A model generated the notes under the pieces. The model worked only from the letters and a program-made list of their open reading frames with translations, made no database searches and was not told the DNA's origin. Position numbers and translations under genes: made by a program. A stretch of DNA of 64,000 nucleotides from an uncultured Eubacteriales bacterium (GTDB taxonomy: Bacteria > Bacillota > Clostridia > Oscillospirales > Acutalibacteraceae), in NCBI GenBank assembly GCA_934476085.1, contig CAKSNE010000007.1, positions 23,638 through 87,637 of the forward strand, in the 5' to 3' direction. Below are positions 39,540-48,820 of this stretch, piece after piece; the stretch's first letter is position 1; each line of letters opens with the position of its first letter.

Positions 39540-40883
39540 TTATCTTTTTTCAAGCGGTAAATAGTCTTTTTCAGGCATAACGCTCATATAAGCCGGACGA
39601 ATAATTCTTGAAGAATTATTAAGCTCTTCAATTCTGTGTGCTGACCAACCGGCAATTCTCGCAATCGCAAAAATCGGTGTGTAAAGTTCAGCAGGTAAGT
39701 CGAGCATATCATAAACAAAGCCTGAATAAAAGTCAACATTAGGGCTGACTGCTTTGTGAAGTGCCTTTTTACCACCTATAATCTGCGGTGCAAGTCGAGC
39801 AACATTAGCATAAAGATTGTATTCATCAGTTCTGTTTTTAGCTTTTGAAAGTTTTTGAACATACTCCTCAAAAATTACTGCTCTAGGGTCAGATATTGTG
39901 TAAACAGCATGTCCCATTCCATATATTAATCCTGCTTTATCAAAAATTTCTTTATTGATAATTTTGTTTAAGCAGCTAGTAATTTCTTCGTCATCGTTCC
40001 AATCTTTAACGGTTTCTTTTATAACATCAAACATACCCATAACTTTTTTGTTTGCACCACCGTGTTTTGGACCTTTAAGCGAACAAAGCGATGCCGCAAT
40101 AGCAGAATAAGTATCAGTACCTGAAGAAGTTACAACATGGTCGGTAAATGTTGAGTTGTTACCGCCACCGTGTTCAGCGTGAAGAACAAGCGCCATATCA
40201 AGCACTTTTGCCTCTAAATCAGTATATTTTTTATCAGAACGCAACATTCTTAAAATGTTTTCAGCGGTTGATAATTCAAGGCTTGGATTATGAACATAAA
40301 GCGATTTTCCGCAAACATAATGTCTGTAAGCCTGATAACTGTAAACCGCCATCATAGGAAAAGTAGCAATCAATCTTATACATTGGCGAAGTACATTAGG
40401 AATTGAAATATCATTAGCGTTATCATCATAAGAATAAAGCATTAAAACACTTCTCGCAAGTGAATTCATCAAATCCTTTGACGGAGAAGTCATAATTACA
40501 TTTTTAGTAAAGTTTGTTGGCAAAAAGCGATTGTCAACCAAGAGCTGATTAAAGTTTTCAAGCTCAATTTTTGTAGGCAACTCGCCAAAAAGCAAAAGGT
40601 AAGTAATTTCTTCAAAACCAAAACGATTGTCAGAAGTAAAACCTTTAACCAAACTATTTATATCATAACCACGATAAAAAAGCTCACCTTCACAAGGGGT
40701 TCTAACGCCGTCGATTTCTTTCATACCATTCATGGTAGAAATTTCAGTAAGTCCTGTTAAAACACCTTTACCGTTTAAATCACGAAGCCCACGATTAACC
40801 TGATATTTAACATAAAGTTCAGGCTCTATATGATGAGATGTGCATTTTTTTGAAAGGGTTAAAAACTCTTCATCATAAGTCAT
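39540..40883 (-). CDS. gltA: Citrate synthase
   Basis: A 447-residue citrate synthase that condenses oxaloacetate and acetyl-CoA. Conserved active-site blocks are LHAEHGGGNNSTF (His), GPKHGGANKKV (His) and GMGHAVYTISDPRA (His, Arg and substrate binding), with the late Asp in VDFYSG. The start is placed at ATG 40883 behind GAGGAGAG; an open frame extends to 40940 but has no SD. It is monocistronic. In a fermentative Clostridium-like cell it probably serves an incomplete TCA branch toward 2-oxoglutarate and glutamate, which matches the proline genes downstream. Confidence 0.95.
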   Translation of the reverse strand: MTYDEEFLTLSKKCTSHHIEPELYVKYQVNRGLRDLNGKGVLTGLTEISTMNGMKEIDGVRTPCEGELFYRGYDINSLVKGFTSDNRFGFEEITYLLLFGELPTKIELENFNQLLVDNRFLPTNFTKNVIMTSPSKDLMNSLARSVLMLYSYDDNANDISIPNVLRQCIRLIATFPMMAVYSYQAYRHYVCGKSLYVHNPSLELSTAENILRMLRSDKKYTDLEAKVLDMALVLHAEHGGGNNSTFTDHVVTSSGTDTYSAIAASLCSLKGPKHGGANKKVMGMFDVIKETVKDWNDDEEITSCLNKIINKEIFDKAGLIYGMGHAVYTISDPRAVIFEEYVQKLSKAKNRTDEYNLYANVARLAPQIIGGKKALHKAVSPNVDFYSGFVYDMLDLPAELYTPIFAIARIAGWSAHRIEELNNSSRIIRPAYMSVMPEKDYLPLEKR

Positions 40884-41105
40884 ATTATCTCTCCTCGATA
40901 CAAAAAAGGGCATGGTGCTTCCAGTTGTTTTAAGCGCCATTGCCTGACACTTATTATAACAAAAAACTAATAATATGTCAATATCTATAAGTTAAGTGGG
41001 TTTTGATATTGTGGCATATTACGGGTTTTTACTCAAAAATAATTGAATATTTGCGTGTTTTGTGGTAATCTATATATGATAAACCATTTTAGAAGGTGAA
41101 AATTA

Positions 41106-43049
41106 ATGTTTGACTATATCAGAGTAGCTTCGGCAGTTCCAAAATTGTCAGTTGGCAATGTAGAATATAATACAAATGAAATTATAAAAAAATTAGATGA
41201 ATCGGTTAAAAACAGTACCGATGTAATTGTTTTTCCTGAACTTTGTTTAACAGGTTATACCTGTGCTGATTTATTTTTTCAAAAACCGCTTTTAAATGCG
41301 ACAAATAACGCTATTAAAACACTTTTAGAAAAGAGTAAAAATGTTTCCGGTATTATTATTATCGGAGCACCGTTAGATATTCAAGGACAGCTTTATAACT
41401 GTGCTGTTGTTATAAATAACGGCGAAGTTTTAGGCGTTGTTCCAAAAACTTTTATTCCTAATTATAATGAGTTTTATGAAAAGCGTTGGTTTAATAGTGC
41501 AAATGATTTAACAGTTGATGAAATTTGTTCTTGCGAACTAGGTTTAAAAGATGTTTATGATATTCCTGTTGGAAATGATTTAGTTTTTAATATTAATAAT
41601 GAAGTAAAAATCGGCATTGATGTTTGCGAAGATTTGTGGTCGCCGATTCCGCCAAGCTCTTATTTATCGCTTGCGGGTGCAGAAGTTATTTTTAATCTTT
41701 CTGCAAGTAATGAAACTATTGCAAAACGCAAATATCGTAAAGACCTTGTTACACAACAGTCAGCAAGAAATATTTGCGGTTATGTTTATTGCTCGGCGGG
41801 TGCTGATGAATCTACTACCGATTTAGTCTTTTCAGGCAACAGTATTATTGCTGAAAACGGCGTTTTAGTTGACGAAAACAAAGAGCTTATTGATAACGAT
41901 TATATTATTTATTCTGATCTGGATTTACAAAAAATCCGCTTTGACAGAATGAAAAATAAATGCTTTAATGATTGTGCTGCTAATTTTGGCGTTGATACCA
42001 GAATGGTAAATTATTTTGATGAAAGTGCAAAATTAAAAAGTGACGGTACTCTTGCAAAAGTGTATAAATTACCGTTTGTGCCATCTGCTAAAAAAGACAG
42101 ATTAGAGCGTTGTATGAATATTTTCCAAATGCAAGTAGCGGGACTTAAAAAGCGTCTTTTGGTTACTAACAGTAAAGTTGTTTTAGGTATTTCCGGCGGA
42201 CTTGATTCTACTCTTGCTTTGCTCGTTTGCACCCTTGCAATGAAACAATTAAACAGACCACTTACCGATGTAATCGGCATTACAATGCCATGCTTCGGCA
42301 CAACCGACAGAACTTATAACAATTCGCTTGAACTTATGAAAACACTCGGCGTAACAAGTGTTGAAATTAATATAAAAGACGCTTGTGTAGGCCATTTTAA
42401 TGATATTGGTCATGATATAAATGTGCTTGATGGAACTTATGAAAATTCACAGGCAAGAGAGCGCACACAAGTTTTAATGGATTACGCTTCAAGAGTCGGC
42501 GGTTTTGTTGTCGGCACAGGCGATTTATCTGAATTAGCACTCGGTTGGTGTACCTATAACGGCGACCATATGAGTATGTACGGCGTTAATGTAAGTATTC
42601 CTAAAACGCTTATCCGTTGGATGATAGACAGCCTTATTGATTATAATGTTTTTGAAAAAAGCACCGATGTTTTAAAAGATGTTCTCGATACTCCGATCAG
42701 TCCGGAACTTTTACCGCCTGATGAAAAAGGCGAGATAAAACAACAAACCGAAGATATTGTCGGCCCTTATGCTTTGCATGACTTTTATCTTTATTACTTT
42801 ATGCGTTTTGGTTTTGAGCCTGATAAAATTTTGTATCTTGCAAAAATCGCTTTTAAAGATGATTTTGATGAAGAAACTATTAAAAAATGGCTTAAAACAT
42901 TTGTTAGAAGATTTTTCACTCAACAGTTTAAACGCTCTTGTTTACCTGATGGCGTTAAAGTAGGTTCAATTTGCTTGTCGCCAAGGGGAGATTGGCGTAT
43001 GCCGAGTGACGCTTTGGTTAATGAATGGCTTAAAACATTAGATAAATAA
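41106..43049 (+). CDS. nadE: Glutamine-dependent NAD+ synthetase
   Basis: A 647-residue two-domain enzyme that converts nicotinic acid adenine dinucleotide to NAD. The N-terminal nitrilase-type glutaminase domain (about 1-290) has Glu in FPELCLTGY and the nucleophile Cys in GIDVCEDLW. The C-terminal ATP-dependent synthetase domain has the P-loop GISGGLDSTLALLV and GTGDLSELALGWCTYNGDH. The length is typical of the large glutamine-dependent type. A candidate promoter (TTGCGT-18-TATGAT, 41051-41080) lies upstream. Confidence 0.96.
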   Translation: MFDYIRVASAVPKLSVGNVEYNTNEIIKKLDESVKNSTDVIVFPELCLTGYTCADLFFQKPLLNATNNAIKTLLEKSKNVSGIIIIGAPLDIQGQLYNCAVVINNGEVLGVVPKTFIPNYNEFYEKRWFNSANDLTVDEICSCELGLKDVYDIPVGNDLVFNINNEVKIGIDVCEDLWSPIPPSSYLSLAGAEVIFNLSASNETIAKRKYRKDLVTQQSARNICGYVYCSAGADESTTDLVFSGNSIIAENGVLVDENKELIDNDYIIYSDLDLQKIRFDRMKNKCFNDCAANFGVDTRMVNYFDESAKLKSDGTLAKVYKLPFVPSAKKDRLERCMNIFQMQVAGLKKRLLVTNSKVVLGISGGLDSTLALLVCTLAMKQLNRPLTDVIGITMPCFGTTDRTYNNSLELMKTLGVTSVEINIKDACVGHFNDIGHDINVLDGTYENSQARERTQVLMDYASRVGGFVVGTGDLSELALGWCTYNGDHMSMYGVNVSIPKTLIRWMIDSLIDYNVFEKSTDVLKDVLDTPISPELLPPDEKGEIKQQTEDIVGPYALHDFYLYYFMRFGFEPDKILYLAKIAFKDDFDEETIKKWLKTFVRRFFTQQFKRSCLPDGVKVGSICLSPRGDWRMPSDALVNEWLKTLDK

Positions 43050-43091
43050 AATTTGTTATCCCTGAATATAATTTAGCGTAGGTGATTTTCT

Positions 43092-43667
43092 GTGCTTAAT
43101 TATATTTGGGGATTTTTATGTTTAATTTCGGTTATTTGTGCATTCTTCTGCGGTAGGATAGATGAACTTAACAATGCACTTTTTTCGGGTGCAAAAGATT
43201 CTGTAACGCTTGTAATAAGCCTTATCGGAACAATCTGTTTTTGGAGCGGTATTATGAATATCGCAGAAAAAAGCGGTGTTACAAAAATCTTTTCTAAAGC
43301 ACTTTCGCCAATTTCAAAACTACTGTTTAAAGATATTGATGAAGAAACAAAACAGGCGGTAAGCCTTAATATTTCGGCGAATTTTTTAGGTATTTCAAAT
43401 GCCGCAACACCTTTTGGTCTAAAGGCTATGAGCAGTATGCAAAAATCAAACCCGTCTCCGCTTACAGCAACCGATAATATGGTGGTTTTTGTTGTTATAA
43501 ATACCGCATCGTTTCAACTAATACCAACAACCATTGCCGCACTTCGCTCAAGATATGAAAGCGTTTCACCGATGGAGATAATAACTTGCATTTGGGTAAG
43601 CTCGCTATTATCATTGATTATCGGCGTAATTCTTGCAAAATCACTTAATAAAAAATGTCGAGTATAG
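43092..43667 (+). CDS. spmA: Spore maturation protein A
   Basis: A 191-residue membrane protein of the nucleoside-recognition/SpmA family, with about four hydrophobic segments and the family blocks FWSGIMNIAEKSG, NISANFLGISNAATPFGLKAM and NTASFQLIPTT. Together with SpmB it is needed for normal dehydration of the spore core in Bacillus. The start is GTG 43092 behind GTAGGTG. The end overlaps spmB by 13 bases, so the two are coupled. It suggests a spore-forming lineage. Confidence 0.93.
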   Translation: MLNYIWGFLCLISVICAFFCGRIDELNNALFSGAKDSVTLVISLIGTICFWSGIMNIAEKSGVTKIFSKALSPISKLLFKDIDEETKQAVSLNISANFLGISNAATPFGLKAMSSMQKSNPSPLTATDNMVVFVVINTASFQLIPTTIAALRSRYESVSPMEIITCIWVSSLLSLIIGVILAKSLNKKCRV

Positions 43668-44173
43668 GGATTTATTCAGTTCCGATAATTATTTTTGTAA
43701 TAATTTTAGTCGGAATTTTAAGAAAACAAAAAGTTTTTTCTCTGTTTTGTGACGGTGCAAAAAGCGGACTTAAAACAGTTTTATCAATAACGCCGACTTT
43801 GGTCGGGCTTGTTACTGCGGTAGCACTTTTTAAAGCGTCGGGAGCACTCGATATGCTGGTTTCGCTTTTTTCGCCGATAACTTCAATGCTCGGCATACCA
43901 AAAGATGTTATGCCAATAATTATGCTTCGCCCCGTTTCAGGAAGCGGAACTTTAACGCTGCTTGATAATTGTTTAAAGGATTTCGGGCCTGATAGTTTTG
44001 TCGGCAGAGTAGCGTGTGTGCTTTGTGCGTCAACCGACACAACTTTTTATGCGTCAGCGGTCTATTTTGGAAGTATCGGCATAAAAAACATTCGCCATAC
44101 AATCGGCTGTTCGGTCGTGTCAGATTTAGTTTCCGCAATTTTGTCAATAGTTACAGTTAGTTTGTTTTTATAA
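43655..44173 (+). CDS. spmB: Spore maturation protein B
   Basis: A 172-residue membrane protein with the SpmB blocks MLRPVSGSGTL, CASTDTTFYASAVYFGSIG and a terminal hydrophobic segment. It partners SpmA in spore core dehydration. The start overlaps the end of spmA, and a strong terminator follows immediately. Confidence 0.93.
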   Translation: MSSIGIYSVPIIIFVIILVGILRKQKVFSLFCDGAKSGLKTVLSITPTLVGLVTAVALFKASGALDMLVSLFSPITSMLGIPKDVMPIIMLRPVSGSGTLTLLDNCLKDFGPDSFVGRVACVLCASTDTTFYASAVYFGSIGIKNIRHTIGCSVVSDLVSAILSIVTVSLFL

Positions 44174-44204
44174 AAAGCCGAGTTTTAAAACTCGGCTTTT
44201 TTCT
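44173..44204. terminator. Terminator after spmB
   Basis: A perfect 14-bp stem (44173-44186/44187-44200), essentially loopless at its A/T centre, with a T-run to 44202. Its A/T symmetry allows use from both sides. Confidence 0.88.
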
Positions 44205-44434
44205 TATATATTTAAATCAACTAAAAAATCATCAATAACATCATAAATATGTATAGGTGAAAGGTTGTTTTGGTTACAAAGATTAATTAAGGTTTCAATC
44301 TTTGTTTTGTTTACAGAAATATCTTTAATTTGTTTTTCCCCGAAAGATATACCGTAACTTAAAATAATTTCATTTTCTTCATTAGTAACTTTACTTTCAT
44401 TAATTGTATAAAAAATAACAATCACGCTTTCCAA
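44204..44434 (-). CDS. Small hypothetical protein
   Basis: A 76-residue open frame, rich in Glu, Asn and Ile, with SYGISFGEKQIKDIS in the middle and an acidic helical C-terminus (SPIHIYDVIDDFLVDLNI). The only start is TTG 44434, or GTG 44425, and neither has a clear ribosome binding site. The frame abuts the spmB terminator. The composition looks like a real short Clostridial protein, but I cannot assign a family. Confidence 0.5.
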   Translation of the reverse strand: MESVIVIFYTINESKVTNEENEIILSYGISFGEKQIKDISVNKTKIETLINLCNQNNLSPIHIYDVIDDFLVDLNI

Positions 44435-44751
44435 AATAATATGTGAAAAAATTCAACATATCAAATTATAATAGCATTATATCATAAAGTCAATACCTTT
44501 GTGAAAATTTGTTAAATATTACAATCTGTGTAACAAAATTACAGTAATAATAAATAAAAATTAATGAGTTGTTGTTAATAAATGTTAAGAAATACTGATA
44601 TTTAGATATTTATATTAAGTTTTCTTTTTAAAAATAAAAATTATATTTGACTATATTATTTATTTTATTATAATTTAATTATAAAACTTTTGTTTTTAGT
44701 GTAAGAAAATAGCTTTAAAGTTGTGTATATTAGTGAAAGGAGTTGATTGCA
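44435..44751 (+). promoter_or_regulatory. AT-rich intergenic region with promoter of the sigma/anti-sigma operon
   Basis: No gene is seen in these 317 bases. A sigma-A-like promoter, TTGACT (44647-44652), 16-base spacer, TATAAT (44669-44674), lies 78 bases before the sigma-factor start. A small palindrome GTAACAAAATTAC (44529-44541) could be a regulatory site. Confidence 0.6.
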
Positions 44752-45309
44752 ATGAATGATAATGAGATTGTTAATTTGTATTTCAAACGAGACGAAACGG
44801 CTATTTCAGTAACAGCAGATAAGTATGGCGGTTATTGTTATTCAATAGCTAAAAACATTTTAGGCGATTTTGAAGACGCTAAAGAATGTGTAAATGATAC
44901 ATATTTTAAGGCTTGGAACTCAATTCCGCCGCATAAACCTAAAATGTTGTCTACTTATCTTGGCAAAATCACCAGAAACTTATCTTTTAATTTGTATAAA
45001 AAGAATAAGGCAGATAAGCGTGGCGGTAGTCAAATTCCGCTTGTTCTTGATGAACTGCAAGAATTAGTTTCAGGCTCAAACAGTTTTGATGAAATCAATG
45101 CTTTAGAGCTTGAAGAAGCAATAAATTTATTTTTAACAACAATTTCATTAGAAAAACGAAAAATTTTTGTTTGCCGATATTGGTATGCCGACAGTATAAA
45201 AGATATTGCAAAGCGTTTTGAAATAACAGAAAGCAAAGTTTCTGTAACATTAAATCGACTTAGAAAGAATTTACACAATTACCTTAATGAAAGGGGCTTT
45301 GAGCTATGA
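44752..45309 (+). CDS. ECF-type RNA polymerase sigma factor
   Basis: A 185-residue sigma-70 family protein. Region 2 is at about 20-85 (YCYSIAKNILGDFEDAKECVNDTYFKAWNSIPP), and region 4 at about 125-175 has EKRKIFVCRYWYADSIKDIAKRFEITESKVSVTLNRLRKNL. The start is ATG 44752, nine bases after AAAGGAG; the in-frame TTG at 44743 touches the SD and is rejected. It overlaps the next gene by four bases (ATGA), the usual sigma/anti-sigma coupling. The target promoter and signal are unknown. Confidence 0.92.
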   Translation: MNDNEIVNLYFKRDETAISVTADKYGGYCYSIAKNILGDFEDAKECVNDTYFKAWNSIPPHKPKMLSTYLGKITRNLSFNLYKKNKADKRGGSQIPLVLDELQELVSGSNSFDEINALELEEAINLFLTTISLEKRKIFVCRYWYADSIKDIAKRFEITESKVSVTLNRLRKNLHNYLNERGFEL

Positions 45310-46133
45310 AAAAAGAAAATTTATTTGAAACTTTAGGACAAATTGATGAAAAATTTATTGATGAAGCACGAGAAAAAAAGCAAAATAAGAGTAAATTTAT
45401 AAAATCAAAATTGTTAGCGGTTGCGGCTTGTTTTGCAGTAGTTGCTTTAAGCGTAGGTACATTTATATTTACTTCAAATGATGCAAAAATTATTGATAGT
45501 AAGTCAAAAAAACAAAACAGTACAATCAACATAAAGCTTGACAATGTCTATTTAAATAAAATTAAATCAAAAACGTCTTTCGATAACTCTTATGTTTTTA
45601 TAGAAGACAGCAAAGAAGTTAAATGGACAAAAGAGCAATTTGAAAAATATTTCGGTAAAGATTTAACACCTGCTTATATTCCAAATGGTTTAAAACCTTC
45701 ATCGTTGAATTATAATACAACAGTTGCTTTTGATAAAAAAGGTAATCTTATTTATGATGATGTCGGATTGGAATTTTATGATGGCTATTATAAAGACGGA
45801 AGTCCAAAATTAAGCAATAATATTTCAGCTTGTTATGGCTTTTCGCTTACTGCTTCAAAATTAGGTATTATTAAAGATTACTCCGATTTTGAAAGTGAAG
45901 TTAAAGAAACCGATATTTTAGGCACAAAAGTTACTTTTGGTTATTGTTCGGTAGACTATGGCCCTTATGATAAAAAAACTCATGAACCGGCAGGATATTA
46001 TGATATGTATACCGCAGAGTTTAAGCATGACGGAATTGAGTATCAAATAAGAACCGAGCAGTTAAATAAAACCGAAATTATAAAAATAGTAACTTCTATT
46101 ATATCCGGAGAAAAAAATATCACAGTTAAGTAA
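45306..46133 (+). CDS. Membrane anti-sigma factor-like protein
   Basis: A 275-residue protein. The N-terminal cytoplasmic segment NLFETLGQIDEKFIDEA is typical of Firmicute anti-sigma partners of ECF factors. One membrane segment follows (about 34-54), then an extracytoplasmic domain of about 220 residues, whose C-terminus (YEIQ-like strand, then a TEIIKIVTSI helix) recalls DUF4367-type sensors. It probably holds the sigma factor inactive until an envelope signal arrives. Overlap with the sigma gene is ATGA. The assignment to this role rests mainly on gene order and N-terminus. Confidence 0.8.
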   Translation: MKKENLFETLGQIDEKFIDEAREKKQNKSKFIKSKLLAVAACFAVVALSVGTFIFTSNDAKIIDSKSKKQNSTINIKLDNVYLNKIKSKTSFDNSYVFIEDSKEVKWTKEQFEKYFGKDLTPAYIPNGLKPSSLNYNTTVAFDKKGNLIYDDVGLEFYDGYYKDGSPKLSNNISACYGFSLTASKLGIIKDYSDFESEVKETDILGTKVTFGYCSVDYGPYDKKTHEPAGYYDMYTAEFKHDGIEYQIRTEQLNKTEIIKIVTSIISGEKNITVK

Positions 46134-46143
46134 AAACAAACAA

Positions 46144-46176
46144 AAAAATGCTATCCATTATCGGATAGCATTTTTT
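46144..46176. terminator. Terminator after the anti-sigma gene, shared with the convergent GNAT gene
   Basis: A perfect 13-bp stem (46144-46156/46163-46175) with a 6-base loop, flanked by A and T runs. Confidence 0.9.
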
Positions 46177-46183
46177 AATAAGT

Positions 46184-46654
46184 TTAAAGGATTTTTTCCA
46201 TTCCTATTTTTTGTGGAATTAGTCCTTGTTTTTCATAAAACTTTTTAGCACTTTCATTACAAGCCCAAACATTTAGCGTAACATTATAACAACCGCTTTC
46301 TTTCGCAAGTTTTAAAACATATTCATACAGCTGTTTTCCAATATGTTTTCCTCTTGTGTTTTCATCAACACAAAGATCATCAATATAAAGTGTTTTTATG
46401 TCGGTTAAAATATTATCGTTAATATGTTGTTGAAAAATGCAAAAGGCGTACCCTAAAACATTATTTTGCTCGTCTGTTGCTACAAAAATAGGCTTAGTAT
46501 CATCATTAATAATATTGATTAATTCATCATCATTATATTTTCTTGCGTTAGATTTAAATAAATCAGGGCGACTGTTATGATGAACGGTTAAAACCTGTAA
46601 AAGCAATTTATCAATACCATTAATATCATTTTTGGTGGCTCTTCTGATAATCAA
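46184..46654 (-). CDS. GNAT-family N-acetyltransferase
   Basis: A 156-residue acetyltransferase. The acetyl-CoA-binding motif A reads DLCVDENTRGKHIGKQLYEYVLKLA, followed by VTLNVWACNESAKKFYEKQGL (motif B). The substrate, protein N-terminus, small molecule or antibiotic, is not predictable. It is a stand-alone gene on the minus strand, convergent with the sigma/anti-sigma operon. Confidence 0.9.
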   Translation of the reverse strand: MIIRRATKNDINGIDKLLLQVLTVHHNSRPDLFKSNARKYNDDELINIINDDTKPIFVATDEQNNVLGYAFCIFQQHINDNILTDIKTLYIDDLCVDENTRGKHIGKQLYEYVLKLAKESGCYNVTLNVWACNESAKKFYEKQGLIPQKIGMEKIL

Positions 46655-46707
46655 TTAAAATCAATCCTTTTTATTGTTGTAAATATTATATCACATAATA
46701 AAATTTA

Positions 46708-46736
46708 TTGCAATTGGATGTGAAATATGGTATCAT
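46708..46736 (+). promoter_or_regulatory. Promoter of proBAC
   Basis: TTGCAA (46708-46713), 17-base spacer, TATCAT (46731-46736). The leader to proB is only about 30 bases, so there is no room for a T-box or riboswitch. Confidence 0.65.
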
Positions 46737-46772
46737 TATTTTGTATATTTATAAGAAAGAATGATTTTAAAA

Positions 46773-47558
46773 ATGGAACTTACAAACAAAAGAGTTGTAA
46801 TTAAACTTGGTACATCAACTCTTGCACATTCAACAGGCAGATTAAATATAAAAAACATCCGTCATATCTGCCGAATTTTGAGCGATCTAAAAAATGCGGG
46901 AAATGAGATAATTCTTGTTTCATCAGGTGCTATCGGTATGGGCGTCGGTAAATTAGGACTTAAATCTAAGCCGGACGATATCCCCACAAAACAGGCTGCT
47001 GCCGCTATCGGTCAATGTGAATTGATGTATACTTATGATAAACTCTTTTCGGAGTATTCCCATACAGTAGGTCAAATTTTGCTTACAGGCTCCGATGTGC
47101 ATAATGTAGAGCGTTTTAGCAACTTTAAAAATACAATTAACCGCTTGCTTGACCTTGGTGTTATTCCTATTATTAATGAGAATGATACAATTGCCACTGA
47201 TGAAATCGTAATCGGTGATAATGATACTTTGGGTGCTATTGTTGCGGTTAGTATAAATGCCGATTTGTTAATTTTACTTTCTGATATTGAAGGGCTTTAT
47301 ACTGCTGATCCTCATAAAAATAAAGAAGGAAAATTAATCAGCGTTATTGATGAAATAACTCCTGAAATTATTGCACTTGGTGGCGGAAAAGGTTCGTCAC
47401 TCGGCACAGGCGGTATGTCAACTAAAATTAAAGCGGCTCAAATTGCTACTGAATCAGGTTGTGATATGATTATTGCAAATGGTCAGAACCCTGCACTTTT
47501 GTATGATATAGCAGATGGTAAAGCAGTCGGCAGTTTGTTTAAAGCGAGGAAAAGCTAA
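46773..47558 (+). CDS. proB: Glutamate 5-kinase (short form without PUA domain)
   Basis: A 261-residue amino acid kinase that phosphorylates glutamate in the first step of proline synthesis. Motifs are VVIKLGTSTL, LVSSGAIGMGVG, IINENDTIATDEI and GTGGMSTKIKAA. It stops right after the kinase domain, about 100 residues shorter than ProB proteins with a C-terminal PUA domain. The start is ambiguous: ATG 46761 abuts the weak AGAAAGA site, while ATG 46773 has better spacing. The end overlaps proA in a TAATG junction, so the genes are coupled. Confidence 0.93.
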   Translation: MELTNKRVVIKLGTSTLAHSTGRLNIKNIRHICRILSDLKNAGNEIILVSSGAIGMGVGKLGLKSKPDDIPTKQAAAAIGQCELMYTYDKLFSEYSHTVGQILLTGSDVHNVERFSNFKNTINRLLDLGVIPIINENDTIATDEIVIGDNDTLGAIVAVSINADLLILLSDIEGLYTADPHKNKEGKLISVIDEITPEIIALGGGKGSSLGTGGMSTKIKAAQIATESGCDMIIANGQNPALLYDIADGKAVGSLFKARKS

Positions 47559-48814
47559 TGACAACTAACGAATTATTAATAAATGCAAAAAATTCTTGCA
47601 AAGTTTTTAATAACCTTGATACCGAAACTAAAAATAAGGTTTTAAACGATATGGCTGAAAGCCTTGTAAAAAACGCTGAAAAAATAGTTGAAGAGAATAA
47701 AAAGGATATTGACTTTGCAAAAGAAAAAATTTCAGAAGTTATGATTGATAGATTGTCGCTATCTGTTGAGCGTGTAAAAGCAATGGCAGACGGCATTTTG
47801 GCAGTTGCAAAATTGCCTGATCCTTGCGGAGAAGAATTATCAACTCATAAAACCAAAAACGGTCTTGTAATTAAAAAAGTGCGTGTGCCAATCGGCGTTA
47901 TCGCAATTATTTATGAAAGCCGTCCTAATGTTACTTCTGATGCGGCGGCACTTTGTTTTAAAAGTTCTAATGTTTGCGTTCTTCGTGGCGGTAAAGAGGC
48001 TATTAATACTAATAAAGCGGTAGTTTCTGCGTTGCAAGAAGCACTTGTAAAAAACAACTTGCCAAAAACTTTGGTTAATTTAGTTGAAGATACTTCAAGA
48101 GATAGTGCAAATGAACTTATGACTGCAGTAGGTCTTGTTGATATGTTAATTCCACGAGGCGGTGCAGGACTTATCAATGCTTGTATAAATCAGGCAAAAG
48201 TGCCTTGTATTCAAACAGGTACAGGCATTTGTCACATCTATGTTGACGAGTTTGCCGATATTGATAAGGCACTTAATATTGTTGATAACGCTAAAACTTC
48301 ACGTCCGTCTGTTTGTAATGCGGCAGAAGTTTGCGTTGTAAATAAAAAAATTGCGAATGAGTTTTTACCACTGCTTAAAAAACGCTTGGTTGATGATAAA
48401 AAGGCAAGCGAAAAACCGGTTGTTGAACTTCGTTTAGATGATTTTGCAAGCAAAATCATTGATGGCAAAAAAGCAGGCGAAAATGATTTTGATACCGAAT
48501 TTTTAGATTATATAATGGCTGTAAAATGCGTTGATAGCGTTGATGAAGCGATTGAACATATTAATAAACATTCAACTAATCATTCAGAGGCTATTGTTAC
48601 CGAAAACGCTGAAAACGCAAAGAAATTTACAAATGCTATTGATAGTTCTTCTGTTTATGTTAATGCGTCAACAAGATTTACCGATGGTGGCGAGTTTGGT
48701 CTTGGTTGTGAAATGGGTATTTCAACTCAAAAAATGCATGCTCGCGGACCAATGGGACTTTGCGAAATGACAAGTTATAAATATATTATCAGCGGAAACG
48801 GACAGGTTAGGTGA
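47558..48814 (+). CDS. proA: Gamma-glutamyl phosphate reductase
   Basis: A 418-residue aldehyde dehydrogenase-fold enzyme that reduces glutamyl phosphate to glutamate semialdehyde with NADPH. Conserved blocks are VPIGVIAIIYESRPNVTSDAAALCFKS, RGGKEAINTN, the catalytic Cys in TSRPSVCNAAEV and STRFTDGGEFGLGCEMGIS. The length is standard. It lies between proB (one-base overlap) and proC (six bases downstream). Confidence 0.97.
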   Translation: MTTNELLINAKNSCKVFNNLDTETKNKVLNDMAESLVKNAEKIVEENKKDIDFAKEKISEVMIDRLSLSVERVKAMADGILAVAKLPDPCGEELSTHKTKNGLVIKKVRVPIGVIAIIYESRPNVTSDAAALCFKSSNVCVLRGGKEAINTNKAVVSALQEALVKNNLPKTLVNLVEDTSRDSANELMTAVGLVDMLIPRGGAGLINACINQAKVPCIQTGTGICHIYVDEFADIDKALNIVDNAKTSRPSVCNAAEVCVVNKKIANEFLPLLKKRLVDDKKASEKPVVELRLDDFASKIIDGKKAGENDFDTEFLDYIMAVKCVDSVDEAIEHINKHSTNHSEAIVTENAENAKKFTNAIDSSSVYVNASTRFTDGGEFGLGCEMGISTQKMHARGPMGLCEMTSYKYIISGNGQVR

Positions 48815-48820
48815 TTTTTA

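Noticed and set aside
46655..46772. Possible T-box or riboswitch before proBAC
   Set aside because: The promoter found leaves only about 30 bases of leader, too short for such an element, and no T-box sequence is seen.
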